Below are positions 24,401 through 34,169 of a DNA stretch of 64,000 nt, piece by piece (within the stretch, counting starts at the first letter, position 1; every line of letters begins with the position of its first letter). The notes beneath the pieces were generated by a model that worked only from the letters and a program-made list of their open reading frames with translations, was not told the DNA's origin and did not search any database. Position numbers and translations under genes: made by a program. The stretch is from Danio rerio. Its lineage: Eukaryota > Chordata > Actinopteri > Cypriniformes > Danionidae. The stretch spans positions 7,302,501-7,366,500 of the forward strand of contig NC_133184.1 of NCBI RefSeq assembly GCF_049306965.1, in the 5' to 3' direction.

Positions 24401-27400
24401 TATACAAATTCCTCTAATAATTATTATGAAATAAAGGTCAGTTTAAGATCATGATTCGGTTAATCCTTTTGTCAGATCAATAATATGAACAGGTATAATA
24501 AACAAAGATCTACGGGTCCAATCTGCCATTTGTTTACTGATTTCAGTGTGAATACAGAGGTTTTATAAGCCCCGGTTATAAATAAGAGGTTTTATAAGTT
24601 TTATAGGCCCCGTTTACACTAGTGCGTTTTAGTTTGAAAACGGTGTTTAAAATCAAAAATGATCCGCATCGACACTAGCGTTTCAGAAAATATCTCCGTC
24701 CACACTACGCCACCAAAAACGTATATCACGTGACCGTTCGCGCACTCTGGGCATGCACGTTCTAGCGAATATATGCTGCTGCTGTAGTAAAAAAGGCAGT
24801 TTAACTGCATAATGGCGCCTAAAACAGACAATGCAAACAACGCTCCCATTTCTGTGTCCATTATGTTGTTTACAGTGAAGGCTGGTCTGTTGTCTTCCGG
24901 TAGCGTTAAAGCCATGTGTTAAAGTCATGTGATAGGAGCTTGACGAGTAAGGGAAGGATAAGCAATGACACAAAAGCCCCATTCAGCTAACAAATCTCGG
25001 CAGCCCCGTCTACGTTTTCAGATGTCTCCGTTTTCCCTCATCCACAGTGAGACGGAGCAGCAGCGTTTTAGAATGAAAACGGCCTCTCCAGCCTTTCCAA
25101 AACGCTCCGTTTTCAGCGCTCGAAAACTCCGGCGTAGTGTGGAAGGATGGTGTAACCGTAGCAAAACGTATGGGTTTTCAAACTAAAACGCATTAGTGTA
25201 AATGGGGCCTCAGACAAGCACAGACTGTTTCTTGGTATGACCTGGAACATCTTCCTCAAGATATGTAGCTGTTCAAATTCATCATAATTGCAAACTAAAT
25301 AGGCCAGAAGATTAATCTTTAGGTACCTTGGGAAACCACAAAAAGAAACTCACCAGTCGGTCTGAGGAAGCCCGGTCTCTCCTTTTCTCTACTGAAAGAA
25401 CTTGAGGCCTGAACTAAGTTTGTAGAGCTATTGGTTTGGAGAGGAGGGTCTTTGAGTTTGGCATGGACTCTTATGGCCCCTGTGCGTTGAGCCTCAGGTT
25501 CAACATAGCTGGCTGAATCAGACTGTGAGGCCACAGATGGAGCTTGAGGAAAGGTTTCAAAGCTGTGGCGTTTTGCCTTATCATCTGATTGAGCTTTGTC
25601 CAATCGAAACTTAAGAGAAAGAGAGGTAGAGCGAAGCTTCACTCCAAATGCATTTGTAGACTCTTTCGCTTTGCCTGCCATGGCATCCTCCACCACATCC
25701 TCGTCTGCCTCTTCGGCAGCCTCCACCTCACTTAAACCTTGCTCAGTAGTCTCTACCTTGATCTCCTGCTTCTCGTTGATCTGAATCTCCTCCACATTCA
25801 TGGGCTTTGAAAGGTCAGTGGATTTTGGTGGTATCACGGAATCAGAGTATCCTTTGTCTTCCTTCTTAGATGATGGTGGTAAGCTAACACATGGGTCTTT
25901 TATTGCTTTCTCAACTTGTGAACCTACTTGCCAGTCTGTCTTGAATTTCAAAGTTGGTTTGTTAACTTCGATGGCTTCCTTTTTCAGTCCATCTTGTCCA
26001 ACTACCCCGGTGAAGCTTCCAGTCCTCTGGCGCTCTTGATTCTTGTCTGAGGAGACACTGAATGATCCAGATACAGTTCTCTGGCGCTTTATGGTTTCTG
26101 TTTGAGCGGTATCCTGACTTACAGCCGACACTGGGATGACTGGGGGAAGAGTCTTAGACTCTGGTTTGTCATCTGTTGAAGGTACATATCTTCTAAAAGA
26201 TGATGGTCTCAGACTTACTCCACAAATTACATTGGGTGAAGCAGAAATAGAGCTTTCAATATTTACTGGACTCTGAACACTATATTTCCTCAATATATCC
26301 ATTTGGTTTTGTGCCGGCACAGTATTAGTCTTCTTCTGATCTTTCACAGGATTTAGTTCTGGTGTAGTTGACACAGCTGGTCTTACAGTTGACACGGGGT
26401 TACTTTGGCTGCTCTTGAGTAGTTTAGAGCTGCTGAATGTCTCACTCTCTTCTTTTCTCTTTCTGTCAATTGGCACCACTGGGATTGGTGGTTTCGCCAC
26501 TGGTGGCTCAGCTGAAGGCATCTCTTTTGGGCTAGGACTCCTCGCAGGAGATGTGGACAGGATGTTACTCGCAAGTTCCGGTTCAGATGAAATTTGTGCA
26601 TCTTCAGCAGTCTGCAGAGCCATTAATGGTGAAATCGGAAGGCTCTTGATTGGCATTGCTGTGAGCTTCTCCCCTGGACGTAAAACTTGAGAGGAATACG
26701 ACTGAGCGCGAGGTATCTCTTTTACAAGAGCCACCCCCTCCTCTTCCTGCCTTGTAGCAACTGACTGGTCCAGATTGTTCAGACTCTCTGACCGAGTTCT
26801 GCTTCCATCCTGCTTCAAAGGGACAGGGTGAGATGGGGGGAAATGTATCAAATGTATATCAAAATATATCATGAGCAAACTCAAAACTTCTGCTAAAGAA
26901 GAGTAATGTAGTAGGATGTAATCACTGTACACAAGTGCAGCAATGTTTCAGGAACAAAAAATATTGAATCCTCATTGGGTTTGGTAGACATCTTTCCTTT
27001 TCCTTTGTTGCTTTTCTAACATTGTATCTACTCCAGGTGTTACTGTTGAACCAAACCATTTACACAATGTCAGTAGTGTTCATATTGTAAAAATAATAAT
27101 AATAATAATTCTTTACATTTATATAGCACTTTTCTGGGCACTCAAAGCGCTTTACACAATAGGGCTGGGGGGGGGGGGGGGGGAAATCTCCTCATCCACC
27201 ACCAGTGTGCAGCATCCATCTGGATGATGTGACGGCAGCCATTTTGCCCCAGACCGCACACCACACACCAGCTGATTGGTGGAGAGGAGACAGTGATGAA
27301 GCCAATTGGAATATGGGGAGGGTTAAGAGGCCGGGGTTAAACCCCTACTCTTTTTCGAAGGACATCCTGGGATTTTTAACGACCACAGAGTCGGGACCTC

Positions 27401-30178
27401 GGTTTAACGTCTCATCCGAAAGACGGCGCTCACTGAGCAGTATAGCGTCCCCGTCACTATACTTGGGCATTAGGACCCACACAGACCACAGGTTTGGCGC
27501 CCCCTGCTGGCCTCACTAACACCACTTCCGGCAGCAACCTAGCTTTCCCATGTGGTTAATTTAGCACATACAAATAATGTTACAGTATGTTACCGTATCG
27601 CATCTTCAAAATTCAGTTGCATTAATTAGTGGAGATATTTTTACCATACAAACAAAATGTGTAAGAATTTTGTTGGTCATTTATTTTCAATAGTAATTAA
27701 AAATCAAATTAGCAAAATACTGGACTATAGGTTTAGTGAAGGCCAGGGGTGGGCAAACTCGGTCCTGGAGGGCCGGTGTCCTGCACAGTTTAGCTCCAAC
27801 CCTAATCAAACACACCTGTTTATAGATTTTTTGTGATCTTAAAGACACTGATTAGCATGTTCAGGTGTGTTTGACTAGTGTTGGAACAAAACTCGGCAGG
27901 GACACCGGCCCTCGAGGATCAAGTTTGCCTATCCCTGGTCAAGGCCATAAGAAGACTCACTGTAATGGACACCCTCTTGTTTTTGGCACTAGCCCTTTGG
28001 TTCTTGGGTTTGAGAGACATTCGGTGGCGGGCAGCAGAGTTGTCCAGAAGGGAAACGACCTGTGGAGGAGTGCTGAAGTCTACTGCTGACCCTGGAGCCT
28101 GTGGCGAAAGAGGCGCAGGGCTGATCGATCGAGGAGAGAGAGGCTGTGAAGAGGCCTGGAAAGGGAAGAGGGGCACTTTTTTAAAAATACAACATTTTAC
28201 ACTTAATAAACCATTCAGATTTAGGTCATGAATAAGATGTATGATTGACAGGCATAATGTAAACAGCATGATGAAATGACATGAGGCTACCTGTTCTTCC
28301 TCTTCGCTTCCTGTTCCAGCTAAGCTCAAAGTGCTATGGTTCTTGGAAGGGAGGGAATACTGCAAACATAATGATGTGGACGTTTACACCATATTTAGCT
28401 AACACGCTAGCTATTTTTTTGCTAAAATATGCTGAAAGGCACATTTTGAACAAATGGAAACACAAAATGAGTTACATAAACGAATGTAGAGGGAATTGAA
28501 AGATGATATTAGCTGAAAACATGCAATTATCACCACAACACATTAGCGTACAATACGTCACAATAAAGATCTTAGGATGCTGCTGATGTCTTTTAGTACA
28601 AGCACCTTGTTCGATATGCTCATGTACAGTGCATCACTGTGGGAAACTTCAGGTGGGCTTCGAGGAAGACCATCATCTTCTGAATTTCTACCTGCATCTT
28701 CACGTTGTTTACTGGGCAAAAGCAGAGGAGGAGGACCTAGGTGCATCTTTTGCTGCTGGAGCTTCATCTGATCAGCCAGGGGGGAAAAAAAGATTATTTA
28801 TTAATAAGGATTAATTCACCTCTAAATTTAAAATCTGTTATTCATTACTAACCCTGTTATTCTAATAGCCTGAGATCTTCATTAATCTTTGGAACACAAA
28901 TTAGGATATTTTCATCCTCCATATTTATAAATGGTCCCGAAATGTTAAAAGTCCAGAAAAGAAACCAAAAACATTGTCAAAACCTTCCATGTGACTTCAG
29001 TGGTTCAACTGTAATCATACGACACTATGAATTCTTGGACTTTTGTGAGTAAAAAATGACTTTGTTCACCAGTGTTTTTCATGTCAGCTCAGGGTGTGCA
29101 TTTACTACAAAAAATATATGCTTGCTTGTTGCTCAGCTGACTATAATGGAAATACATCGTACTGCCCTTAGTAAGCGTGCACGCTGACCTATTTAAGAAA
29201 ACAAGACACAGGTGAACATAGTCATATTTACAGTTTACATACCTTTTTTGGATCTTTGTAAGTTCACAGTTGAAGTCACATGGACAGTTTTGGACCATTT
29301 ATGTCTATGGAGGATTCAAGAGCTCTTGTATTTAATGTAAAATGTCTTAATTTTTGTTCAAAATTTGAAGATCTTAGGGTTTGGAATAGCATGTTAATAA
29401 CTGAATTTTCATTTCTAGGTGAATTATTCCTTTAATAGAACTAATGAAAACATTTCTGTCATTCTGTTCTTTAATAATGGAGAGTGCACCAAAGAGCTGT
29501 GAATATTTTGCTGAGAATATTTTCTTTTTACTTTGTATTTGTTTATTTAAAAAAAAATTAAGACTTTAATTCTGGAAGGATGATTTAATGGCAACAAAAT
29601 GAAGAAATGTACCACAGCTTTACATTTCATTTACATTATTTCATTATCTCATAATATATATTAAAAGAATGTAATATGTGTTTCACAAATATGAACTAAG
29701 AGAACAGAAATGTTTTATTTATTTAATGAAAAAAAATAATGAATGAGTTTCACAACTAATAAGTCAAGAGTGGTCAGTTTCTGTCAGCTTTTAAGAAAAT
29801 ATGTTTCAATTTATTCAGCATTAAAAGCTTGGGTAAAAACAAAAAACTTTTTTCCCCTTTGAAAACAATATATTCTATTTTTTTTTCAAAGATTTATGAT
29901 ATTTTGGAGCAGTAAACATGACAGGCTAAATAATTCTATTGAATTAATGACTTCTGCTGTCTTCATTTGTTTCAAAAACAATGATTTCTTTACAATTTAA
30001 ACAGCATCTTTTGATTTTTTTTTTTCTGCTGGAGATACTGTTCTAAAAAAATGTAAATAAAAATCTTAAACACCTTTGGGACGGTATTACAGAAATATTC
30101 AGGACAATAAAAGTGTTCCTTTCTAGTAAAATTGCGCAATAATACTAGTAGTAATAATAGAAATATATTATTATTATT

Positions 30179-30214
<36 letters not shown>

Positions 30215-32464
30215 CATAATAAACATTTATGCATGCAGGCAAAGCTGTCAGTCACATTTGGTCAAATTGTTAATGGAGCACTATAAATAATGGAGAGTGC
30301 ACCAAACAGCTGTGCCGTTTTAAAAAGGAAATAAAAAAATAAATAAAATAAATGTGTAACATCACAGGCAGACTGAGAGCAAATGTCACTGAGTCTTGTG
30401 GATGTGGTTTATTGTACTGACCTGCAGAGCTCGGATGTTGCCATGGATGTTCTCCTGAGACAGAACTCTCAGTGGTTCTGTGTCTGAATGACCGTGTTCG
30501 GCCTGAAAAATGCTGTCATGTGAAAATGCTCTGGATCCCAGCATGCCTTTGGAGCAACTTTAAAGTAAACATAAATTGTTAAAAGAGGAGTACACTGTTT
30601 ATACTTAAATGTATACATGTAAACTCATGTGTACTCATGTCAACCCATTTAGTTTTTTGCAAGATTTTGTTTTATGCCAAAAATTATTAGAATATTAAGT
30701 AAAGATCATGTTCCATAAAGACATTTAGTAAATTTGTACTGTAAATGTACCAAATGTAATTTTTAACTAGAAATATGCTTTGCTAAGAGCTTAATTTGGA
30801 CAGCCTTAATGCCAATTTTCAACTTTTCAATTTTTCTTTTTTTATAGATATTTCCTAAATATGTTCACAGCATCTCTGATAATATTTTTTCTTCTGGAGA
30901 ACGTCTTATTTGTTTTATTTCAGCTAGAATAACAGCAGTTTTTAATTTTTTAAACAGCATTTTAAGGACAAAATTATTAGCCACTTTAAGCTAATTTTTT
31001 TTTTGATAGTCTACTGAACAAATCATCGTTATACAATAACTTGCCTAATTACCCTAACCTGCCTAGTTAACCAAATAACCTAGTTAAGCCTCTAAATGTC
31101 ACTTTAAGCTGTATAGAAGAGTCTTGAAAAACATGTAGTCAAATATAATTTACTGTCATCATGGCAAACATAAAATAAATCAGTTATGATAAATATTAAA
31201 ACTATTATGTTTAGAAATGTGTTAAAGAAATATTATCTTTGTTAAATAAACAGAGGCTAATAATTCAAGGGGCTATTAATTCTGACTTCAACTATATGTA
31301 CTGTATAGTCGAGTAGCGTATTTTAAAGTGATAGTTCACCCAAAGGCGTCAATTTTCTCACCCTCAAGTGGTTCCAAACCTATATCAGTTTCTTTTTTCT
31401 GCTAGAAGAAGAAAGCTGATAACCACTGACTTCCATAGCAGGAAATACAAATACTATAAAAGTCAATGTTCACAGGTTTCCTGCTTTCTTCACAGTATCT
31501 TCTTTTAGGTTAAGCCAAAAAAAGAAACTCGCACAGATTTGTAACGGATGAAGCGTGAGTAACTGACAACCGATTTATTTGTTTTGCGTAAACTAACCCT
31601 TCATGTGACAGTTTAGCCATTTTTACAGATTAATTTGAGCAGGGATCACTTCGACAACATATTTTACACAAACGTTTAATATATGCTAATTAAAATTGTT
31701 TCTTTTCGATCAAAGGCACAATGGATTTTGAATTTTTATCAATTTTTATCACAATTTTATCAAAATGCAATTAAATAAATTCCTTTTTTACAGGAAATCC
31801 TCAAAGCGCGCAGAGCTGTAAGAGGTTTCAGAGATGTTCTTTTTATTATTATTTCTTTTTTACCTTTTTTCCTTTATTAGATAGGACAAAAGACAAAGTG
31901 GAAGAGAGAAGGGTGTAAGGTTGGGAAATGTCCTCGAGCCGGGATTCGATCTCAGGACGCCCTGATGTGCTACTGCACCATATGTCGACGCTCTAACCAC
32001 TAGACTAGAAAAATAACTATCCTTTTTAATGATTTTTTTTTTCAATAACAGCATTTGCTAGCTGAGCTGTTTTCAAATCGTACCATGCAGACAGTGAGTG
32101 AAAAGTGAGCACCTACTCGGAGTCCTCAGCACCCCATGCAATGTCACTTTCAGACTGACTCTGCTTCAGTCCACCATCGTCCTCCTTCCTCTTTATCTTC
32201 ACAAGCAAGCGAGACTTTAGAGACTTTAACCTGGACTTCTTCCTTCCTAAACATCAAACACAATACGTCTTGGCATTATGCATTTCATGTATGATAGTAA
32301 AGGTGCAGTAGATTCAAAAAGACAAGTATCTTATTATATAACAATTGCTGACATTAGAATATACAGTACATATTTTTTTTGGTCTTGAGCCTTAAGGATT
32401 TCTGACCTGTTAAGTCGTCAGTGGCTTCTCCCTCTGGATCTCCTGAGGCCTCCAGAACATTCAT
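18224..32464 (-). CDS. cracdl: CRACDL-like (KIAA1211L) actin-regulator protein, 10 coding exons
   Basis: Coding exons: 32407-32464, 32117-32246, 30422-30557, 28606-28767, 28291-28359, 27961-28155, 25354-26812, 21471-22402, 18486-18597, 18224-18405. They total 3435 nt, 1144 aa plus stop, with consistent phases. Family landmarks in order: a basic stretch RKKSRLKSLKSRLLVKIKRK, LGSRAFSHDSIF, MHLGPPP with EDDGLPRSPPE, LDNSAARHRMSLKPKNQR, RTRSESLNNLDQS, AFGVKLRSTSLSLKF with KRHSFE, SWMEMAREKTRSLQQ, and the C-terminus PSWMELAKRKSLAWSDMSMD. These match human CRACDL and CRACD (PPPPPGGLPAKRGEDAG, GIKLRRTNYSLRF, AWLALAKRKAKAWSD). The human protein is about 960 aa; the fish one is longer in Pro/Ser/Thr/Gln-rich disordered sequence. 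CRACD inhibits actin capping protein; the same role for CRACDL is inference. Confidence 0.9.
18486..18597 (-). CDS. cracdl: cracdl coding exon 9
   Basis: Acceptor TTGATCAG, 112 nt, encodes KSSSESRSAPQSAVSDRPFR and VSGTGPDSSSSS; donor GTAAGT, phase 0 in and phase 1 out. Confidence 0.88.
18740..18897 (+). mobile_element. LINE 3'-end fragment
   Basis: GATGTGACAATAAAAGTC followed by repeated ATTTG is the usual 3' terminus of fish LINEs. Only the tail is present, in cracdl intron 9 just beyond exon 9. Clade not assigned. Confidence 0.55.
19015..19769 (+). mobile_element. Tc1-like transposon, 5'-truncated, transposase remnant
   Basis: Frames give RTNGKAYKPRNTIPTVKY-like sequence, then LKWPSQSPELNPIEILWAEL, the region around the catalytic Glu of a Tc1 DD34E transposase. 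The frame shifts several times, and the segment FKHDSKHAAK lacks two residues around the second catalytic Asp. The right end reads CTTCTGATTTCAACTG before TA. The left end and N-terminal half are missing. Lies in cracdl intron 8. Confidence 0.9.
19772..20215. other. cracdl intron 8 sequence without identified features
   Basis: AT-rich; no exon signals in frame with cracdl and no named repeat seen. Confidence 0.4.
20220..21335. mobile_element. Interspersed DNA element (GACTGTAAAATATATAGACG family)
   Basis: The left part CCGTGACGTCACCCATAGG and the right part TAGTTACTTCCGTATTGG resemble a repeat I recall as common in zebrafish. Boundaries are approximate and inverted ends were not clear. It would occupy much of cracdl intron 8, ending about 135 bp from exon 8. 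Confidence 0.45.
21471..22402 (-). CDS. cracdl: cracdl coding exon 8 (large)
   Basis: A 932-nt exon, acceptor TTTTTTTCAG, donor GTATTA, phase 1 in and phase 0 out. It holds SWMEMAREKTRSLQQLFTSR, equivalent to human LWITLALQKQKGFREQQA, then a long Ser/Thr/Gln/Pro-rich disordered tract. Confidence 0.9.
22933..23284 (-). mobile_element. DANA/HE1-type SINE
   Basis: The tail (CATTCATTCAC, GGCTTAGTCT) is at the left; the head is decayed at the right (AACCTTCTTGCTGTAGGGC). Older than the other copies by divergence. In cracdl intron 7. Confidence 0.8.
23285..24110. other. cracdl intron 7 sequence
   Basis: No exon fits between exons 7 and 8 here. A segment 23448-23735 has LTR-like ends but no target duplication (see rejected items). 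Confidence 0.4.
24112..24384 (-). mobile_element. DANA/HE1-type SINE, internally deleted
   Basis: Contains TTCAGTCCCTT-type tail, ACTACGGACAATTTAGCCTA, ATGTCTTTGGACTGTGGAGG and CTTCTTGCTGTGAGGCG, but lacks about 60 bp of the usual body. Confidence 0.82.
24606..25209. mobile_element. MITE with GGCCCCGTTTACACTA ends
   Basis: GGCCCCGTTTACACTAGTGC and GTTTTAGTTTGAAAAC on the left match the inverted right end (CATTAGTGTAAATGGGGCC) over nearly 40 bp. No coding capacity. In cracdl intron 7. Confidence 0.82.
25354..26812 (-). CDS. cracdl: cracdl coding exon 7 (large)
   Basis: A 1459-nt exon, acceptor TTTGAAG, donor GTGAGT, phase 0 in and phase 1 out. Starts QDGSRTRSESLNNLDQS and continues with low-complexity Ser/Pro/Lys sequence. 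Near its end are AFGVKLRSTSLSLKFRLD and KRHSFETFP, the CRACD-family block GIKLRRTNYSLRF/KRHSS. An acidic run (EVEAAEEADEDVVEDAM) precedes it. Confidence 0.92.
27090..27560 (-). mobile_element. LINE-like 3' tail fragment
   Basis: On the minus strand it ends AAGCGCTTTGAGTGCCCAG, GCTATATAAATGTAAAG and then (ATT)n, a typical fish LINE 3' tail. A G-run interrupts it at 27166-27183. Clade uncertain. In cracdl intron 6. Confidence 0.5.
27744..27937. mobile_element. hAT-type MITE next to a cracdl splice donor
   Basis: Ends CAGGGGTGGGCAAACTCGGT and AAGTTTGCCTATCCCTG form inverted repeats. The flanking octamers GTGAAGGC and GTCAAGGC differ by one base. It begins at intron nucleotide 24 after cracdl exon 6. 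Confidence 0.9.
27961..28155 (-). CDS. cracdl: cracdl coding exon 6
   Basis: Acceptor CTTTCCAG, donor GTGAGT, 195 nt, phase 0 at both ends. Contains a Pro/Ser-rich start, then VVSLLDNSAARHRMSLKPKN, matching human CLDNSAAKHKLLVKPRNQR. A hAT-type MITE begins 24 nt into the following intron. Confidence 0.92.
28291..28359 (-). CDS. cracdl: cracdl coding exon 5
   Basis: A 69-nt phase-0 exon encoding YSLPSKNHSTLSLAGTGSEE and further acidic residues. Acceptor TTTGCAG, donor GTAGCC. No clear human counterpart is remembered; the phases and splice signals support it. Confidence 0.75.
28606..28767 (-). CDS. cracdl: cracdl coding exon 4
   Basis: Starts in phase 0 with MKLQQQKMHLGPPP and carries EDAGRNSEDDGLPRSPPE, the best-conserved block with human CRACDL. 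The proposed donor after SISNK is GTGCTT, a weak site, chosen because it keeps phase 0 with the next exon. Confidence 0.85.
29510..30130 (+). repeat. Dispersed repeat copy in cracdl intron 3
   Basis: Shares CTTTTTACTTTGTATTTG, TATTAAAAGAATGTAAT, GAATGAGTTTCACAACTAA and TTTTGGAGCAGT in order with 32830-33470, same orientation. Probably internal sequence of one hAT-like family. Confidence 0.75.
30131..30223. repeat. (ATT)n/(AAT)n microsatellite
   Basis: ATT runs switch to AAT runs at about 30180, giving a short AT palindrome. Confidence 0.95.
30422..30557 (-). CDS. cracdl: cracdl coding exon 3
   Basis: Encodes CSKGMLGSRAFSHDSIFQ to VLSQENIHGNIRALQ, matching human GTLGSRALSHDSIF and VFSQENVCDRIKALQ. 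The acceptor TTTAAAG at 30558-30564 is preferred to a later AG because only it restores phase 2. Donor GTCAGT. Confidence 0.9.
30835..31292 (-). mobile_element. CAGTTGAAGTC-family MITE, copy 3
   Basis: Inverted orientation: ends GCTATTAATTCTGACTTCAA at the right; contains TTATTCTAGC-type, TTACCCTAACCTGCCTAGTT and GATGACAGTAAAT-type blocks. In cracdl intron 2. Confidence 0.85.
31325..31520 (+). mobile_element. GATAGTTCACCC-family MITE fragment
   Basis: GTGATAGTTCACCCAAAGG, CTCACCCTCAAGTGGTTCC and TGACTTCCATAGCAGGAAAT match the palindromic family at 15193-15467 and 48056-48757; the right end is missing. Confidence 0.7.
31870..32012 (-). mobile_element. tRNA-derived SINE-like fragment
   Basis: The minus strand has an A-box-like TAGTGGTTAGAGCGT and a B-box-like GAGATCGAATCCCGG at tRNA-like spacing, followed by a short body. 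It differs from DANA. It lies about 105 bp beyond the donor of cracdl exon 2. Confidence 0.6.
32117..32246 (-). CDS. cracdl: cracdl coding exon 2
   Basis: Begins RKKSRLKSLKSRLLVKIKRK, then QSQSESDIAWGAEDS. The donor is GTAGGT (phase 2). Using the next GT, four nt downstream, would leave an in-frame TAG, so GTAGGT decides the exon end. The segment aligns with the KKKSKFKTFKKFFGKKKRKE block of human CRACDL. Confidence 0.85.
32407..32464 (-). CDS. cracdl: cracdl coding exon 1 (ATG exon)
   Basis: ATG at 32464 starts MNVLEASGDPEGEATDDLTG, ending in phase 1 at donor GTCAGA. A possible acceptor (TTAACAG) lies 18 nt before the ATG, so a non-coding or alternative upstream exon is likely. The frame is also open upstream through a hydrophobic stretch to an ATG at 32566, so the true N-terminus is uncertain. 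Confidence 0.75.
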
Positions 32465-32829
32465 TTTCACCGGTTCTGCTGTTAATGAGGACAGTTTCAC
32501 ACAAAACAGACGGCAGAGAATGAGGAGAGAGAGAAAGAAACACAGGAGAGCTGCGTAAACTGTCAAAGAAAACGTTCTAGAATGACAACAGCATGTTATC
32601 GTTTATTAAATGTGTTTCTTAAATTCACAGCAGAAGGAGTGAAGCAGAGGAGTGATTTACTGACATGTGAATTACTCGATGTGGCAACGTGGCTAAATCT
32701 GCAATGCTTGCGATAAGAGAAGACTTTTCTCAACCCAACAGAGACCAAAGGTTTCTTTGCCGGTCGTATTTTCCATGTGATCTGAGAGTTGTTACTTGAG
32801 AACATAAATTGCCTTCTAAAACATTAAGG

Positions 32830-33470
32830 ATATTTTCTTTTTACTTTGTATTTGTTTATTTAAAAAAAGAAATTAATTTGATACTTTAATACTGCAAGAA
32901 TGATTTGATTGCAGTAAAGTAATCAACCACAGCTAAACAAAACTAATTAATTTTATTAGAAATATCTCTTACAAATATCTTTTAATATATTAAAAGAATG
33001 TAATCTGTGGGTTACGAATATGAACTAAGAGAACAGAAATTATTTATATCTTCATTGAAAAAAAAAAATGAATGAGTTTCACAACTAAGAGTCAAGAGCG
33101 GTCCGTTTCTGTCAGCTTTTTAAAATAAATGTTTCATTTAATTCAGCATTATATGTGATCAAAAAATCACAGTAATTAAGCAGAAAAATGTAAATAAATG
33201 CTGTTCATCCATACTTTTATTCATCCAAGAATCCAAAAGAACAGTTTTAATTAGGCATGGGCCGGTATAAGATTCTAATGATATGATAACCTTGGACAAA
33301 TATATTGCAGTTTCACAGTATCAGGATATTGTGCTCACTGCTCAAAAATAAATTCTTTTTAAATGTCTAGGTAAAAAATGAAAACTTTTTTCCCATTGAA
33401 AAACAGTATATTATTATAATTTTTTTTAAAGATATATGATGTTTTGGAGCAGTGAACATGTCAGGTGACG
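32830..33470 (+). repeat. Second copy of the 29510-30130 repeat with hAT-like piece
   Basis: Similar to 29510-29925, but interrupted or joined near 33252 by GGCATGGGCCGGTATAAG, a sequence typical of a hAT-like terminus. Lies upstream of cracdl exon 1. Confidence 0.7.
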
Positions 33471-33690
33471 TCCAGCGTTCTCCAGCCTTCGAGACTGCAG
33501 TTCTGCACAAGACGTTTGGCCATAGGAGAAATGGTCGTGCTCAACTGAGCCTGGTTTCTCTGTTTTTTTAATTCTTCACCTTCGCCAATTGGTGAAGTTA
33601 TTTTCTCAAAATGTACCCTTTGAAAACTATACATTTTTTGAGAGCGTAAAATAAAGTGTGATTAAAACTTTCAGAAAGTGTAATATTACT

Positions 33691-33749
33691 GTTTTATTGT
33701 ACTGTTTTTTAATTGAATAAATTAGGTCTTGGTGAACACAAGAGACTTT
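33691..33749 (+). repeat. Direct duplication left of a SINE
   Basis: TTTTATTGTACTGTTTTTT and GGTCTTGGTGAACACAAGAG recur to the right of the SINE at 34096-34169. Confidence 0.88.
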
Positions 33750-34094
33750 CATTCATTCATTCATTCATTTTCTTGTTGGCTTAGTCCCTTTATTAATCCG
33801 GGGTCGCCACAGCGGAATGAACCGCCAACTTATCCAGCAAGTTTTTACGCAGTGGATGCCCTTCCAGCCGCAACTCTGGGAAACATCCACACACACACAT
33901 ATACTACCCAATTCACCTGTTCCGCATGTCTTTGGACTGTGGGGGAAACCGGAGCACCCGGAGGAAACCCACGCGAACGCAGGGAGAACATGCAAACTCC
34001 ACACAGAAATGCCAACTGAGCTGAGGATCGAACCAGCTACCCAGCGACCTTCTTGCTGAGGCGAACGTGCTACTCACTGCGCCATTGTGTCGCC
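33750..34094 (-). mobile_element. DANA/HE1-type SINE
   Basis: Complete from (CATT)n tail to a TGGCGCAGTGAGTAGCACG-type head with B box near GGTTCGATCC. Well conserved, so fairly young. Flanked by unusually long direct duplications of about 60-74 bp. Confidence 0.92.
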
Positions 34095-34095
34095 A

Positions 34096-34169
34096 TTTTA
34101 TTGTACAGTTTTTTTTATACATATATTTTTGATTGAAAAAATTAAGTCTTGGTGAACACAAGAGACTTT
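34096..34169 (+). repeat. Direct duplication right of a SINE
   Basis: Partner of 33691-33749; carries a 15-bp longer T-rich middle. Ends in AAGTCTTGGTGAACACAAGA. Confidence 0.88.

Noticed and set aside
25596-26690. Plus-strand ORFs of 62-91 codons
   Set aside because: Antisense shadows of cracdl exon 7.
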